Below, in pieces: positions 35,670-48,039 of a stretch of DNA of 64,000 nucleotides (its first letter is position 1; every line of letters begins with the position of its first letter). The notes below the pieces were generated by a model. It was not told the origin of the DNA and did no database searches. It worked only from the letters and a program-made list of their open reading frames with translations. A program made the translations under genes and the position numbers. Source of the DNA: Pleurotus ostreatus/Saccharomyces cerevisiae fusant (taxonomy: Eukaryota > Opisthokonta); the NCBI GenBank assembly GCA_024196135.1, contig JAMQCK010000031.1, positions 1-64,000 of the forward strand, given 5' to 3'.

Positions 35670-35751
35670 AACCCGAGACGGGACTCGAACCCGCAACCTC
35701 CGCCTGTTTCCTGACCGGAAAGCGATATCATGACCATTAGACAACTCGGGC
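35670..35751 (-). tRNA. tRNA-Arg (CCG) with a short intron
   Basis: On the minus strand the acceptor GCCCGAG pairs with CTCGGGT (first pair G-U). The T arm is GCGGG-TTCGAGT-CCCGT and the variable loop AGGTT. The anticodon arm fits TCGCT/GGCGG with loop TTCCGG..A once about nine bases (TCAGGAAAC) are removed after position 37; this intron pairs back over the anticodon (TTTCC/GGAAA), as in other pre-tRNAs. The anticodon reads CCG. The D stem is weak (three pairs). The isotype depends on the intron placement. Confidence 0.75.
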
Positions 35752-36085
35752 GGTGACAGTGTTGCTACCGTGTAAATTATTAGTGCTTTCCTCTTTGCGC
35801 GTCGAAAGAACAGATGAAATCGATATGAAAGGGGCGGTATCGATCTTCATGTCAAACCGGCGGTGTCTGCCCGACTCTCCATTGTTCGACTTGTCTGGAC
35901 CACCGGGTTTACCCTCGAACGAATAGGGGCTTCCATTTTAGGGTGAAACCCAACGCCTCGTGCATGTCACGTGATTGCCTCGCGACCTCGCGGCGTCATC
36001 AAAGCGCGTCTTGTCAACAACCACCATCTGTCGGGCCAACTCAGGCTTATCGTTTGTTTGAGCACGTGAGGCGATCGGGCGTGCA
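35752..36085. other. Spacer tRNA-Arg to FunK1-2
   Basis: Contains the tRNA upstream region and the kinase promoter. No gene seen. Confidence 0.5.
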
Positions 36086-36093
36086 TATATAAA
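36086..36093 (+). promoter_or_regulatory. TATA box of FunK1-2
   Basis: TATATAAA 72 bp upstream of the ATG at 36158. Confidence 0.6.
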
Positions 36094-36157
36094 CACCTTA
36101 AAGGGGTGCGCAGCTTTGTCTCTTCCACCGCGTGCCAAGGCTGACCCTTCTGCCACC

Positions 36158-38810
36158 ATGTCCGCAGTCCCCTCCACTCCCAAGCGATCGACCCCTTCGC
36201 TCGCTCAGCAATTCCTCCTGTCTCAGTCTCTACCGAGCGGCACGCCCGTCAAGTCCAATATCAGTCAAAACGCCTACGATAGTGGCCAAGCGCTTTCCTT
36301 CCACGAACGTCGCGCCATCCAGGCCAAAGCCATGAACGGATATACAATTGGGGACATGGATTTTGAAGACTTTCTTAAGGCATTCGTACCTAAGGCGCCT
36401 ACCCCTGCGCCGAAGGTGGAATACCTTTTGGGGCCTTTGGTAGACGAGAAAGCGCTCTATAATCCCTTGGTGAGTTGGCCCTCTGTCTCTAGCGAAGTCG
36501 TTTGACTGATAATCATCAAGCTCAAGGGCATTAACGAAGTTCTCAAGAATCACTTCCTCGTCGACACCTCCGCTCATCCCGACAGAGTAGACAAGGTCAA
36601 GCCAGACGGCCTCGTGTACCCTAGCGATCTCGGGAGCTACGTCGACCTCCACGGCTGTCGCACGCGCCTCGACGAGGCCGTGCTGGGCGTCGAGGATAAG
36701 TTGGAACTCGACATCTTCAACGATGCCGCCGTAGTCGGCGCGTTCGAACCAAAGCTCACTGACAAGGAGAGCGACGCGGTCGGCCAAGTCATGGCGTACA
36801 TCGAACGAATGCACTGTCGCCAAAACCGCACCCACACATTCTTCCTCTTCATTAACGCCGAATACTTTCGCATCATCCGTACCGATCGGGACGGTATGAT
36901 CGTGACAGAGAAGCGACCCTGGAGGAAGCAAGTCGGCAATTATAACTGCCTCAACGAGTTCCTCCATCGATTCGACAATCTTCCGAGCGCTGACAAGGGC
37001 CTCGACACCTCTGTGCGCAGACTCCCGCCGGCGCGTGCCTATCTCGAAAATCGCATTCGAAAGGCCCTTGAGCCGTACCTTGCGGACCTCAAGCAGCGCA
37101 ATCCGCGTGCGTTAGAGGCACCCATCCTCGAGATGGACGTGTACTACAAGCAGGGGTCGCGCAGGCAGGACGAGGAGCCTCGGTCGCGCAAGTTCTATGT
37201 CTGGGCCCCAACCACCGAGTCGCATGGCATCCGCACGCGTGCGACGGTGGGATATCCCGCATATGACCCGGTCACGAGAAAGGTGTACTTTCTCAAGGAC
37301 TCCTGGCGCTCTGGCTTCGACAACGTCCAGCCGGAGGCCGAAACCATTTGGGAGCTCAACCGCGCAGGCGTAGCGTATGCTCCGAAGCTCATCTGCGGTG
37401 GCGATCTGCCAGGCGACTGGCAAAAGACCGTCACGCACGAGTACGTCGGCTACCCGAACAACAAGGGCCAGCATAAGGAGCATCACCCGCGCATCCACCA
37501 TCGGCTGGTGGAGCCCATGTACGAGCCCCTCTGGAAGTTCAAGTCCTCGAAGCAGTTGCTCCAGACGCTGGACAACGTGTGCACATGTGCGTCTATCATT
37601 CTCGAACTCTGACCCTTGCTGACACCGTGCAGGTCATCGTCAGGCCGTCGAGAAGTGCCACAAGCTTCACCGCGACTTCAGCTTCCGCAACATCATGTGG
37701 GATAAGAAGAAGAAGCGCGGCATTCTAATCGACTGGGACCTGTGTGCGCCGACACCAACGCCTGCCGACATCGCCCAAAACCCCACCCTCAATCCACTCG
37801 CTCAGTTGCCCAGCCAGTCCGGCCGTCCCGATCGCACGGTGCGTGTCACGCCTCTTCAAACGCCATCCTTACTGACTCCTCTGATCCAGGGAACGTGGCT
37901 GTTCATGTCGACTTTGTTGCTGAAGAATCAGGGGAAGCTGCATACCGTGCAGGACGATCTCGAGTCTTTATTCTGGGTCGCCCTCTACATGATCCTTCTA
38001 TATTTCCCCTGCGGAGATCTGGATGTTGTCAACATCATTGACAACGTCTTCTACGAGATCAGGGAGATGAGAACCTCTGGCGACAAGAAAGTCGCAGGAG
38101 GTTCACAGAAGGGTGATTTCCTCTGCTCCAACGTATACCTTGCACGGTTCGCACTCCCAGATACCGTCTCCACCCCACTGGCCGGCTGGATCAACATGTT
38201 TCGCAAACTTCTCAAAGAGTGGGTCCAGCACAGCGCCGATCTCATGCTACTGCGCGAGTCTCTGCATCAACTGGAGAGTGCGGGAGACGATATTTGGGAC
38301 GAAGCGGCGGACACTCGCGCCGCTATCGCCGCAGCCGAGCGCGCGCAGCTCGCCCTTCGCGGCTATGATGTGCTGCAGCAGCGTACGAAGGACATGATAG
38401 AGAAGGCGGAGCGACTCGGGCTATTCAAGGACAACGACCGCCTCACCGACGACGACCATCAGCACTCACCCGAACACGTCCTCAAGCTCTACAGGGCCAG
38501 ACGTGCCGTGACGGATAGGCAGGAGCAGCTTGACCGGGCGATCGCCAATCAGCAGGCCATCGCGGCGCGCAGCCAGGACAGTGGCAGCCAGTCTGGACAA
38601 GGCGTTCGCCGGAAGCGCGACGATGACGAACCGCAGGCGGGCAGCTCGCGCGGCACGACGCTTCTGGGGTCCGGGCAGTCGGACGACGTGGGCGAGGGCG
38701 ATACCGAGGATGAGGCTGCCCGCCGGCGTCCTACCAAGCGCCCGCGGAAGCCCACTCAGAGTGGCAGTGGCGCTGATGGGAAGGGCAAGGGAAGGCGGAC
38801 CAGGGGTTGA
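36158..38810 (+). CDS. FunK1-type fungal protein kinase 2
   Basis: 834 aa; exons 36158-36469, 36521-37586, 37633-37838, 37890-38810. The ATG has a perfect GCCACCATG context after a TATA box. The N-terminus is longer than in the other two kinases, with a Ser/Pro/Thr-rich leader (SAVPSTPKRSTPSLAQQFLL) and the MDFEDFLKAFVP block that aligns with NYEEFLEEFVP of kinases 1 and 3. FunK1 landmarks: YVDLHGCRTRLDEAV, the beta-3 lysine in KVYFLKDSWR, HRDFSFRN at residues 472-479, IDWD in place of DFG, and HTVQDDLESLFWVALYM on exon 4. The tail is helical and charged, then basic (PTKRPRKPTQSGSG, KGRRTRG). Its exon 4 end is nearly identical to kinase 3. The introns fall at the same places as in its paralogues. 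Confidence 0.94.
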
Positions 38811-39338
38811 GGGCGTTCATCGCAGACGAGCTCGATCGTGTATATACCATGTTTTTCATGATACCGCGCATGCAGGCCAGCGCATTGTCGATGTTATCGC
38901 CATAAACACTTATTTATTGTCGAAAAACTCGAGTGAGGCTTCGCCAGTTCAACTTGTCTTTGTAGACTAGCGCCTTCTTCCTCGTCGATACACCGGCGTC
39001 TGCTGTATGATAATTCCAATAGACAAATCAGTGCGGTGTTGCGTATACCGTATATAACCACGTCGGAGGGCCAACTGTTATGCATCCCGAAAATGCAGTG
39101 TGCAACTCGAAGACTTGAAGCTTATGCTCCTAGCTGAAGCCCCTGACTGATCCTCGTGGCGTTCACGTGAGCTTGAGGTCTCAATGCAAGCCCGATTTCA
39201 ACTTGTTAACGACCATCATCTGCAAAGTTACAGATCGCTTCTCTTCGACCCACTGGACTTTCTCGGACCAGTGTTGTACCTCGTGTCAATACCGGCGAGC
39301 CCGACCAAGAAGAAGACCAGTGGCGTGCAACATCGGGC
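38811..39338. other. Spacer FunK1-2 to FunK1-3
   Basis: Contains a TATATAAC at about 39050, nearly 290 bp before the next ATG, which may or may not be used. Similarity to the FunK1-1 upstream region begins near 39305. No gene seen. Confidence 0.5.
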
Positions 39339-41764
39339 ATGAATATGCGCAAATGCACGATCGCTAGCATGAATTACGAGGAGTTCCTCGAGGAATTTGT
39401 TCCGACGGCGGAGTCTCCCACCGAGAGTGCTCGGTACAGACTGGAGGACGCTCTCAGCAAGACGAAAGCATCGTGGCCATCCTTGGTGCGCTCAACGTGT
39501 TCACACTGGTGGCAGAGTAACCTGACGCACTCTTAGATCGCAGGAATCAGTAGAGTTCTGACGAATCACCACATTATGGACCCCTCCGCACATTCTTCCG
39601 AGTCTGAGGCGGATATATCCGCTCACCCGGGTGTCTACGTCGACCTGCGAGATTGCACGCAATACAACGAGGCAGTGCCAGACTTGGTTGAAGACTACCT
39701 GGACTTCGACATCTTCGATAACTCTCTTGACTTTGGCGCCTTGACATTGGAGGCCACCGACAAGGGCATGGACGTGGCCAAACAAGTGATGGCGTATCTT
39801 GCAAAGATGCACAATCGTCAGCATCGTCTCTTCTCGCTCTTCCTCTTCGCCAATGCCGTGTACTTTCGCATTATCCGCATGGATCGGGGCGGTCTCATCG
39901 TGTCTGACAAACGACTCTGGGACGAAAGCGATAGATTCCGGGACCTCGACGACCTTCTTCATCGCTTCCACAACCTTTCTCCCGAGGCGCAGGGGTTGGA
40001 CTCGACCGTGCGCCCGGTTCCGAAGGAGGAAGCCATCCTTGAAGCTCGCGCTCGCGCCGCCCTCGAACCGTATGTTCCTCCGTACAAACGGGAGTTGCCC
40101 GTCCTCGAGATGAAGGTGCCTGTCGACTCAGGAGCAACGTCTGGGTGGTGCTCCTTCTACGTCTGGGCCCCCGAACGCGATGCGTGCGGGATCTGTACCC
40201 GTGCAACGCTGAGCTGTCCTGCATGGTGCCCACTAGAGGACAAAGTCTTCTTCCTAAAGGACTCGTGGCGGCACTTGCACGCGGAACGCGAGGCCGACGT
40301 CATTAGGCAGCTCAACGAGCATGGCGTACGCTACGCGCCGGCACTTGTATGCGGTGGCGATCTCCCGGACCAGCAGACCGTCACACATCTGTACCTCGGC
40401 GATGAGGATCATATCGGCGAAGACGAGGCGTGCTGCCCGACTCCGCGCGTCCATCACCGCCTAGTGGAGCACTTTTACCGTCCGCTTTGGGAATTCAGGT
40501 CGTCCAAGCATCTTCTACAGATCTTGAACAACGCGTGTACATGTAAGCGGCCTTCCATCTGGGCCTCACTGCTTATACTAAATCATTCTAGGTCATCGCG
40601 AGGCCGTCGAGAAGTGCCAAAAGCTTCATCGTGACCTTAGCTTCCGCAACATCATGTGGGACGATGAGAAGCAGGAGGGCATTCTCGTCGACTGGGACCT
40701 GTGCGCCCTGACACCGTCGCCTGCCGACATGGCCCAGGACCCCACCCTCAATCCACTCGCTCAGTTGCCTAGCCAGTCGGGTGGCCCCGATCGCACGGTG
40801 TGTTTTTGCCTTCTTCGAGCGCTATTCTTGCTTACTTATGGTTCAGGGAACATGGCTGTTCATGTCTTCCTCATTGTTGAAGAAGCCATGGAAGCTGCAT
40901 ACCGTGCAGGACGATCTCGAGTCCCTATTCTGGGTCGCCCTCTACATGATCCTCCTATATTTCCCTTGCGGAGGTATGGATGTTGCTCCCATGGTCGACA
41001 AGATCTTCTACGAGATAGAAACGGTCGACGGAACGGCGAGAGGAGGCTCGAAGAAGGATAACTTCTTCGATGCCACTGGGTTCGCTGCATTTTTCGACCT
41101 TCCAGACAGCGTCTCTGAACCGCTGGCCATCTGGATCAGCATGTATCGCGGCATGCTAAGCAAATGGGTTCAGCATAACACTACACTCATGGCTTTACGC
41201 GAGGAGTTGACCGCCTACGAAAAGAAGCACGGGAAGGGCGTGGACCGCTGGGGTCGAATTGCGCGCCTTCGAAAAGCCCTCGCTGAAACAGAGCGTGCTC
41301 AACCTGATCTTCGCGACTACGAGGAGCTGCAGAGCCAGTGGAAGGCTATCGTAGAGCAGGGGGAGGAGGAGGGGCTGTTCATCGAGAACGACCGCCTCAC
41401 CGACGAGGACCACCAGCATTCGCCGGAACATGTTCTCGAAATTTACAGGGCCCGGCACGCAGCCGCGACCGAACAGAAGCGGTTCGACAATGCGAGCGCC
41501 AACCAGCAGGCCATCGCGGCGCGCAAGCAGTACAGTGGCAGCCAGTCTGGACGAGGTGTCCGCCGGAAGCGCGACGACGACGAGCCGCAGGCGGGCAGCT
41601 CGCGCGGCACGACGCTCCTGGGCTCCAGGCAGTCGGTCGATATGGGCGAGGGCGATACCGAGGATGAGGCTGCACGCCGGCGTCCTACCAAGCGCCCGCG
41701 GAAGCCCACTCAGAGCGACAGCGGCGCTGATGCCAAGGGCAAGGGAAGGCGCACCAGGGACTGA
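39339..41764 (+). CDS. FunK1-type fungal protein kinase 3 (mosaic of 1 and 2)
   Basis: 758 aa; exons 39339-39485, 39537-40542, 40592-40797, 40847-41764. All FunK1 landmarks are kept: YVDLRDCTQYNEAVPDLV, KVFFLKDSWR, HRDLSFRN at 397-404, VDWD, HTVQDDLESLFWVALYM. Exons 1 and 2 and intron 1 follow kinase 1 almost residue for residue, whereas the end of exon 3 (PTLNPLAQLPSQSG) and both ends of exon 4 (GTWLFMS; AGSSRGTTLLG, DTEDEAARRRPTKRPRKPTQ) follow kinase 2. The middle of exon 4 has some kinase-1-like stretches (PDLRDYEELQSQW). Gene conversion or recombination within the cluster is the simplest reading. The frame is intact, so a working kinase is expected. Confidence 0.93.
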
Positions 41765-41979
41765 GGACGAGATTCTCCATATTGGGTGCTGTAGACGAGC
41801 CGCTTGATGCGCTCGAATATTCTGTGTAGTTACCATGTTGTGAATGATACCGCCACCAGTGCAGTCGACGCGTTGGTCCCACGAATGCTAATTTATCACG
41901 TGGAAACTTGCGTGAAGCTCCGTCAATCGCCCTCTTCAGCAGTAATAAGTCGTATTACGCCGCGACTACCTAATGAACA

Positions 41980-44900
41980 TTAGATGCTCTTATCCACGAC
42001 AAGACCGACGAGGGTATCCGCCATCAAGTACTCCCCCGCCGCACAGATCCCCGCCGACCACAACAGCAACAGCGACGTGATGCAGAAGAAGCTGATCGTC
42101 TGCCCGATTTCGAGCCATGACCCCGTGTCCGAGACGTTGAAGAAGAATGCCAGCGTCATGCCTGCAGTGCGCATTGAGTCAATGAATCCCAGGCAACAGA
42201 TCTGAGCTGGTCGAGCACGCACCATCTGTCAAGGCCAGCGCGACGACGAACAGTGAGAATGGCGGGAGGTTCAGGCGGTGGTTCAAGACCGCGAAGGTCA
42301 TGGCGAGCATCACATACGGTACCACGATCTTGAAGATCTAAGAGGATGATGTATTCGTAACGGAAAGGTGTGACGAGCGCGCTTGATCAAACTCACCAGT
42401 AGCGCAGCCATGAAGAAGGGGCTGAAGACCGGGATCAAGCGGTAGACGGGCGCAAGGTAGAATGAAGAGATGGATGCAACACTGTGCATGGATTAGCCTC
42501 TCGTCATAGGATGGCTGCGCTCGACTCACTTCCCCGTCCCGAAGAACCCAACTTGCACAAAGAAGAGGAAGAACAGCGCGATTCGCAGGTCGTCGACGAC
42601 GAACGAAGATCGGCTCTTGGTGACCTCGCTAGACCTCGCGCTTGGGAAGCGTGATGAAGAAATCTTGTCGACGCCGGACGAAGAAAGCTTCCCAGCGCTC
42701 GACGAAGCACTCTTCCCGCCGGACGCATCCCGCAGCGCAGCCTCCACCTCCACCCAAACGCCCAGCGTCGCCGTATACGCAACATAGAAAAGGCCCTCCA
42801 CGCTAATCGACAACAGCACGAAGCACGTCCCGAAGCCCATGAAATACATCAGGATCTTCGAATCGGGCTTGGCGTGCTTGACGGGGGCGAGGAAGGGGGT
42901 GAGGGTGGATAGGACTGAAAGAAAAAGGTGGGCAATTAGGTATATGCGCGAGAGACGGAGAAGACCCAACAAACCGAGGACGATCCAGCCCACGACCTGA
43001 TTCACTAGCGGAAGCCCCTGTTTGGCCTGCAGGCTGCGCACCGAGCTCGCGGTTACGAGCATAGAGAGAGCGATGAGGAGGGCCTATGTTAAAGCATGAA
43101 TTTGATATACCACATATCCTGCACAGGCCCCTTACCTGCAGCACAAACACCTGCCTCGTCCTGAGGCTGGCAGTAGCCTCGACTCTCGCCCGGTAGACTA
43201 CATACGACGTCGCAAGGATACATATGCCTCCAGCGAGTCTGAGGGATTCATAAGTATCAATGAGAACGCACATAATCAATGTCCGCTACTACGAAAAGTC
43301 TACCACTCACATCGTCCCCAAACTCTCCGTCTTATCCACGCTCAACATCGGGAACACCGCGCTCGCCAAGCACACGAACGGCCAGAGCACCGCCGCGGAT
43401 CCCATCTTATTCCGCGCCGTCGCCGACCACGACGTCGCTGGCCATAGGAGCCCGATGACGAGGTATCCCACCGTCCAGATGTACCGTTGCGTGTACGCTA
43501 GCTGCGGAGTCCTATCAGTACTTGCCAGAATACACAATCAGACCATCCAACGTGCCACCATCGCCATCAAGCTCCCGCCCACCAAGCACGTATGCCACAC
43601 CAAATTTCCTGGCCGGGCTTTCGCCTCCGTGACCAACCGCCGCAAGACAGGCCGCCCGTCCCTGGCGAAAGTGTACCAAAAGTACACGGGGAACGACACG
43701 TAGAGGTAGTATGACCACGGCGAGTGCTGCGCGGCGAAGAATGCGAAGAAGCCCACAAGCAGCGAGCCAAAGGCCGCCTCGAGGGCGCCTGAAGGTGTGC
43801 TTGGGGTCGCCGGTGTAGCTCTGGCATCCGCCTTTGTGGCTTTGGCATCCGCCTTTGTGGCTCTGCCTGCGTCTGCTCCAGGGTTGCCCGCGTTCATCGC
43901 AGGAGGAAAGATGTACAACGTCATCAATGCCGCCCAACCAGTATACGCGAACACAGCGAGCGCGCGAATAAGGAAGCGCTCGTAGGTATGCAGGTAGCGC
44001 AAGCCCTCGAGCGTCAACTGGATCAGCTCTGCAGCGGACGCGCGGGCCTCGGTATATGCGGAGGTTTGGGCATCGTCGGTGTCGATATGTTCCTCTGCGC
44101 GTTCTGCGATGTATTCGCTTGCACGACCCTCGACGTTGGCGCCCGCGTCGATAAGCGCCTGAATACGGTGCAACAACCAGTCGCGGAAGGGCACTTGTAT
44201 CGGCAGTGTCGTGTCTTCGACGACAGACGCGTCGGTGACGAGCGATTCGAGAGGCGAGAATTCCTTGAACCAGAGCGTATGCGATTTCTTGAGATCTGAG
44301 AAGGTTTCAGCGTCAGAACTTCAGAAGTAAGTACGAAAATTGATTGCAGCTGACCATGGCTAATCCTATACTGCTCAAGGAGCACCTGAGAGCAAGGGTT
44401 ACGACGTGCAGGATAAATTGCAACGCATATATGCGCACCTTTGCATTGACCAACGCAGCTTCAGCAAGCGTCTTCTCTCCCTCCCTCGGCTGCAAGAACC
44501 CAGGTCGGAGCGCATCCACCTCCGGCAGAATCCCGACCGAGTTCACTGGCCACTCCGCCCCCAGTAGCGTCGACATCAACGGCGCGATGTCCGCCTGCTC
44601 GATGTCGCGACGATATAGATGCCCGAGCTCCCAAGGCAAGGAATACGCGTCGTGAGACGAGGGCGTTGAGTCGGGGAGGGGTCCGCGGACACCTTTACCC
44701 CACATGATCAAGGGTGTGCGCGTGCTGTCGGGGTCTGGAGAGTGTTGGTGGGAGATAAATAGGCAGGTATACGCGCACGCACTTCCATCGCCATGGTTCC
44801 CGATGACGCTCATGCCGTGGTCGGCGGTGAAGACGAAGGCGGTTTCGCCGTCGTTGGCGTAGAAGTCGTTGAGCAGGGCTTCCGCCTCACGCACGATGCT

Positions 44901-45882
44901 GTCGACGACGGCGATATTGTGTGCGTATTCGCGGGAGAAGGGCCGGTAAGAGTGACCGGTGGTGTCCAAGCCTAGTAGGTGGAGGAAGAAGACAACTTTT
45001 TCGCCACGAAGGTGGGCGTCCAGCTCGGGGTTTTGCGTAGCATTGCGGAGCAACGTCTCCAGTTGAACAAGGACCCAAGTGTCAAGAGTGGTGGCGTCTG
45101 CAGAGGCATGAGGTTGGTAAAATGGATGCATATATGCGGCCCAACGTACCTTTGGTGAAGTCTTCGTCCTCTTCGTCATAGGACCACGTATGCACCCTTC
45201 CTGGTTCAGCTCCGCGCGCGAACATGGGCAAGATATCTGGTGAACCGAAGGAAAAGGTGACGCTGGAACGGTTGAAGACCGAGTCAAAGTCGACCTTGAT
45301 GAGTAGGTGCGTGGAGTCTGGCAGGAGGTAGAGGTGTACACACAGGATTCGTCTTCCATCCCTATAGCATACATGAGCTCCAAGTCTTACTCCGTGACTA
45401 TAGATGGCGTACCTTCGTAACGGCAGACACGTCCTCGTACATCCCACCTTCCGGTAGTCAGCAAGGGTCCCCATCCCACAATGAGCGTCAAAGTACCTAT
45501 GATGGCGACATGACCTGGTCTGCTTTCTGTTGGTACACGCGTATGCGACACGCCGAACGCGCCTCGCGTCTCGATCACTTCTCGGAGGTATGGCGCGACG
45601 ACTTCGGTCTCGTTGTACAATCCCCCAAAGCCATTCTTGTGGTAGAGAAGGTCTGCTCGTAGTCCATCCCCTTTACATTGGTGAGCTCGCCGCCTCCTAC
45701 ACAAAGTCGTGAACGCGCTCACCGACAATGAGCATGAGGCGCTTCGCCTCCGGCTGCTGCAAGCCGTAGCTGCGCATGCCATGGTGTACGGGGCTCGTAA
45801 AGTAGCAGTCAAAGACAGAGCCAATGAAGACAAGATGGAAGACAAGGCCAAGAAGCAGCAGATGCGCAATGCCTTGCGCCAT
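41980..45882 (-). CDS. MCD4: GPI ethanolamine phosphate transferase 1 (Mcd4/PIG-N)
   Basis: ER membrane enzyme adding phosphoethanolamine to the first mannose of GPI precursors, 1031 aa. Sixteen exons: 45882-45723, 45670-45497, 45447-45413, 45361-45344, 45294-45150, 45097-44783, 44734-44439, 44385-44355, 44295-43544, 43501-43311, 43238-43136, 43083-42975, 42914-42530, 42481-42397, 42337-42223, 42161-41980. An N-terminal signal anchor ([18 protein letters not shown]) leads into the luminal alkaline-phosphatase-like domain: VGDGLRAD at 53-60, [13 protein letters not shown] at 95-107 with the likely nucleophile Thr101, [14 protein letters not shown] and [28 protein letters not shown] is a family signature. 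The C-terminal half has many membrane helices. Exon 4 is only 18 nt. A luminal insert carries a [14 protein letters not shown] repeat. The stop lies 215 bp from the convergent FunK1-3 stop. Confidence 0.95.
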
Positions 45883-48039
45883 GGCTGGCAAAGGGAATGC
45901 GCGTTTTCGGCAAGAGTACCCCTGACACGCGACGCGACGCCACTTCTGGAACCGGGCCGGTGATTCCGTCACTTGTTCTCAACCGCCATCTTGGACTACA
46001 AGTGCGGAGACTCGAGAAACTGCGTCAAATCAACTGCGGTCTCATTCGAGCAGAGGTCTGCACCTCCAGCGGGTGGACAATTGATAGGTCTTGCAGGGCC
46101 ATCTAGGTTGCGCAAAGCAGCAGTGGCTAATGAGGCGAGAGCTGCAGCAGTGACGATGAAAGACGAGGCGAACATCGAGGGCGAGTGATTCGTCTTCAAC
46201 ACCTGGCGGGAAGGAGCGATATTTTTCGTCGAGAGAAGTCTCTTATGAGTTTGCTGATGCCCTTACGCTTACCGACACCGCCCACGGTCAAGCTTACGAG
46301 GTGATGTGCAGTTGCGGCACAGGAGAGCAAAGGTAGTGTCGGTGGAGCTTTCATGGTCGGAAGGGTGGTCTGAAGAGAACTACAAAGACGTTCAACTTCA
46401 CTACATCGACACGCCTCCCATACACCTCCCACACACTCCCACTAGATAGCATCGGACCCAATTCCGACTTTTAGGCGATACATGGCCAGTGAGTTCGTGA
46501 GTAAGGTCAGTCAGCTTGAAACGGATCCCTCGGTGGAAAGCGTCTCGTTGCCAGTGCCCTGACTTTGTCTCTGTCGCTGTGCCAGGGTTGGCCAAAAGGT
46601 CGTAGACGAGTCCTTTACTTCCGCGGATCAACCGGAATTAGATGGCTATTCAACCGAAAGCGGTAAGAGCGCTAACCAGCGCCTGTCTGTAGCAAACACT
46701 GGGACCCCGTCCTCAATTTATTGCCGTATGAATACAGAGATATTCCTGGATGATTGGTTGCGCACCTCTGTAGGGATCAGACTCACAAGCGAGCCGTGCG
46801 TGCTGCAGGCAGCGCGTGTGACATTCATGACCTTTGTTCGACATTCAGACACGTGGCGATTTAGTGATGTATCTCTTTTCTGGATCGACCGCCTCGCCAA
46901 CGATATCACCAGTGCAGAGCGAAGCCATCGGCGAGGCTGAGAAAGAGTCAGTTCACGAACAAGCTTGCAGTGTCCCCTATGCGCCCGCCTCCAACCTGCC
47001 TACTAGCGGGTCGTCGGAACGCTTCTCAGCACGTAGGTACTGCTCTTTGAACTTGTTGAGTCGTCGCCCATTAACGTCCTCATTCTACTTTCCACTCTGA
47101 GACTCAGGCCGCAGCCGCATAGCCGCGCGCTCTTTATTTACTTGCGAAAAGAACGGGTGTATGGGACTGTTTCGTCGACTAACCTTTCCACGATGGTGCC
47201 CTCAGAACGACTCATAACGCCAATCTAGTGCTTCCGCGAACGTTCTGGACAGAGGAACCAGCCCATACATAGCAATTCTGCTGATCCCCAAAGTCCGCGA
47301 ATATAGCGACCGGCTCAGGTGACAGTAACGTGTAGGCACGGTTGAGTTTCCGCGCTATCGAATCGCGCACTTGACGTACTTCGCCGGCAGGCTGCTGTCA
47401 ATGAACTACAGCATGGCGCCGACTACTTCCAGGTCCGGCTTTCATCTTTACAGCTCAAGAGCCGTTTTCGCTGGCTTCTCGAACGGTGAGCACGCAGCTA
47501 AGTGCGATTGACGAGTAGCCGGATGGAGATTGTGCTTGGGAACGGTGAGTTGCTGCAATGCTCCTTTTGGCCATCCGAAGTATTAATCTCCCAGAAGAGC
47601 ACACCATCGCGACCCTCTGAGCGTCTGGTACGGCAACGCTGTGCGGCACATCTCACGGAAAGCCACTCCCAGCAGCGCTATCGATGCCACCCGACCAGGA
47701 ATTCAATGGGCGCACCAGGGTTCTTCCTCGCAGATGAACCATCCTATCTCATCGTGCCTCTTGTCCTCCGTCACTATGACGGACGTCGCCCTCCCTCGCG
47801 CTCGAGATGCGCCGCCCAACCTGATGGGCGAGAAGGTTAGCCGTAGGGCGCCATCTGGTCGGTGCACATTGCACTTACATAAGTGCTGGCCGGAGTCTGA
47901 ATGGGCCTTGCGGCGGGCCCGCCAGCGTGTCGGGAGACTCGCCGCAGCTACTTAATCCCTCCCTGGGGAGATCAACGGAGTTCGTGCTCCCTGTCCCATA
48001 TCCCACCCCCGCTAAAGCATCGTCCTAGCTGACTACGAT
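45883..48039. other. Long spacer, largely empty
   Basis: 2.2 kb between divergent Mcd4 and F-box genes. Apart from one weak small ORF (45996-46175) nothing coding is convincing. A CTTGTTCTCAACC motif at 45973-45985 recalls the end of the dispersed repeat at 30.7 and 33.5 kb. Confidence 0.5.
45996..46175 (-). CDS. Possible small secreted protein (weak)
   Basis: Single-exon frame of 59 codons plus stop. A convincing signal peptide (MFASSFIVTAAALASLATA) is followed by a 40-residue mature part with two cysteines and one NET glycosylation sequon. No family is recognised. It sits in the Mcd4 upstream region on the same strand, so it may be chance or part of the Mcd4 promoter. Small size and lack of introns keep the confidence low. 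Confidence 0.25.
   Translation of the reverse strand: MFASSFIVTAAALASLATAALRNLDGPARPINCPPAGGADLCSNETAVDLTQFLESPHL

Noticed and set aside
46590..46680. tRNA-like bases in the spacer
   Set aside because: No consistent cloverleaf and no proper B box could be formed.
46728..46940. Plus-strand frame of 70 codons in the Mcd4/F-box spacer
   Set aside because: No recognised domain, no splice partners, ordinary chance length.
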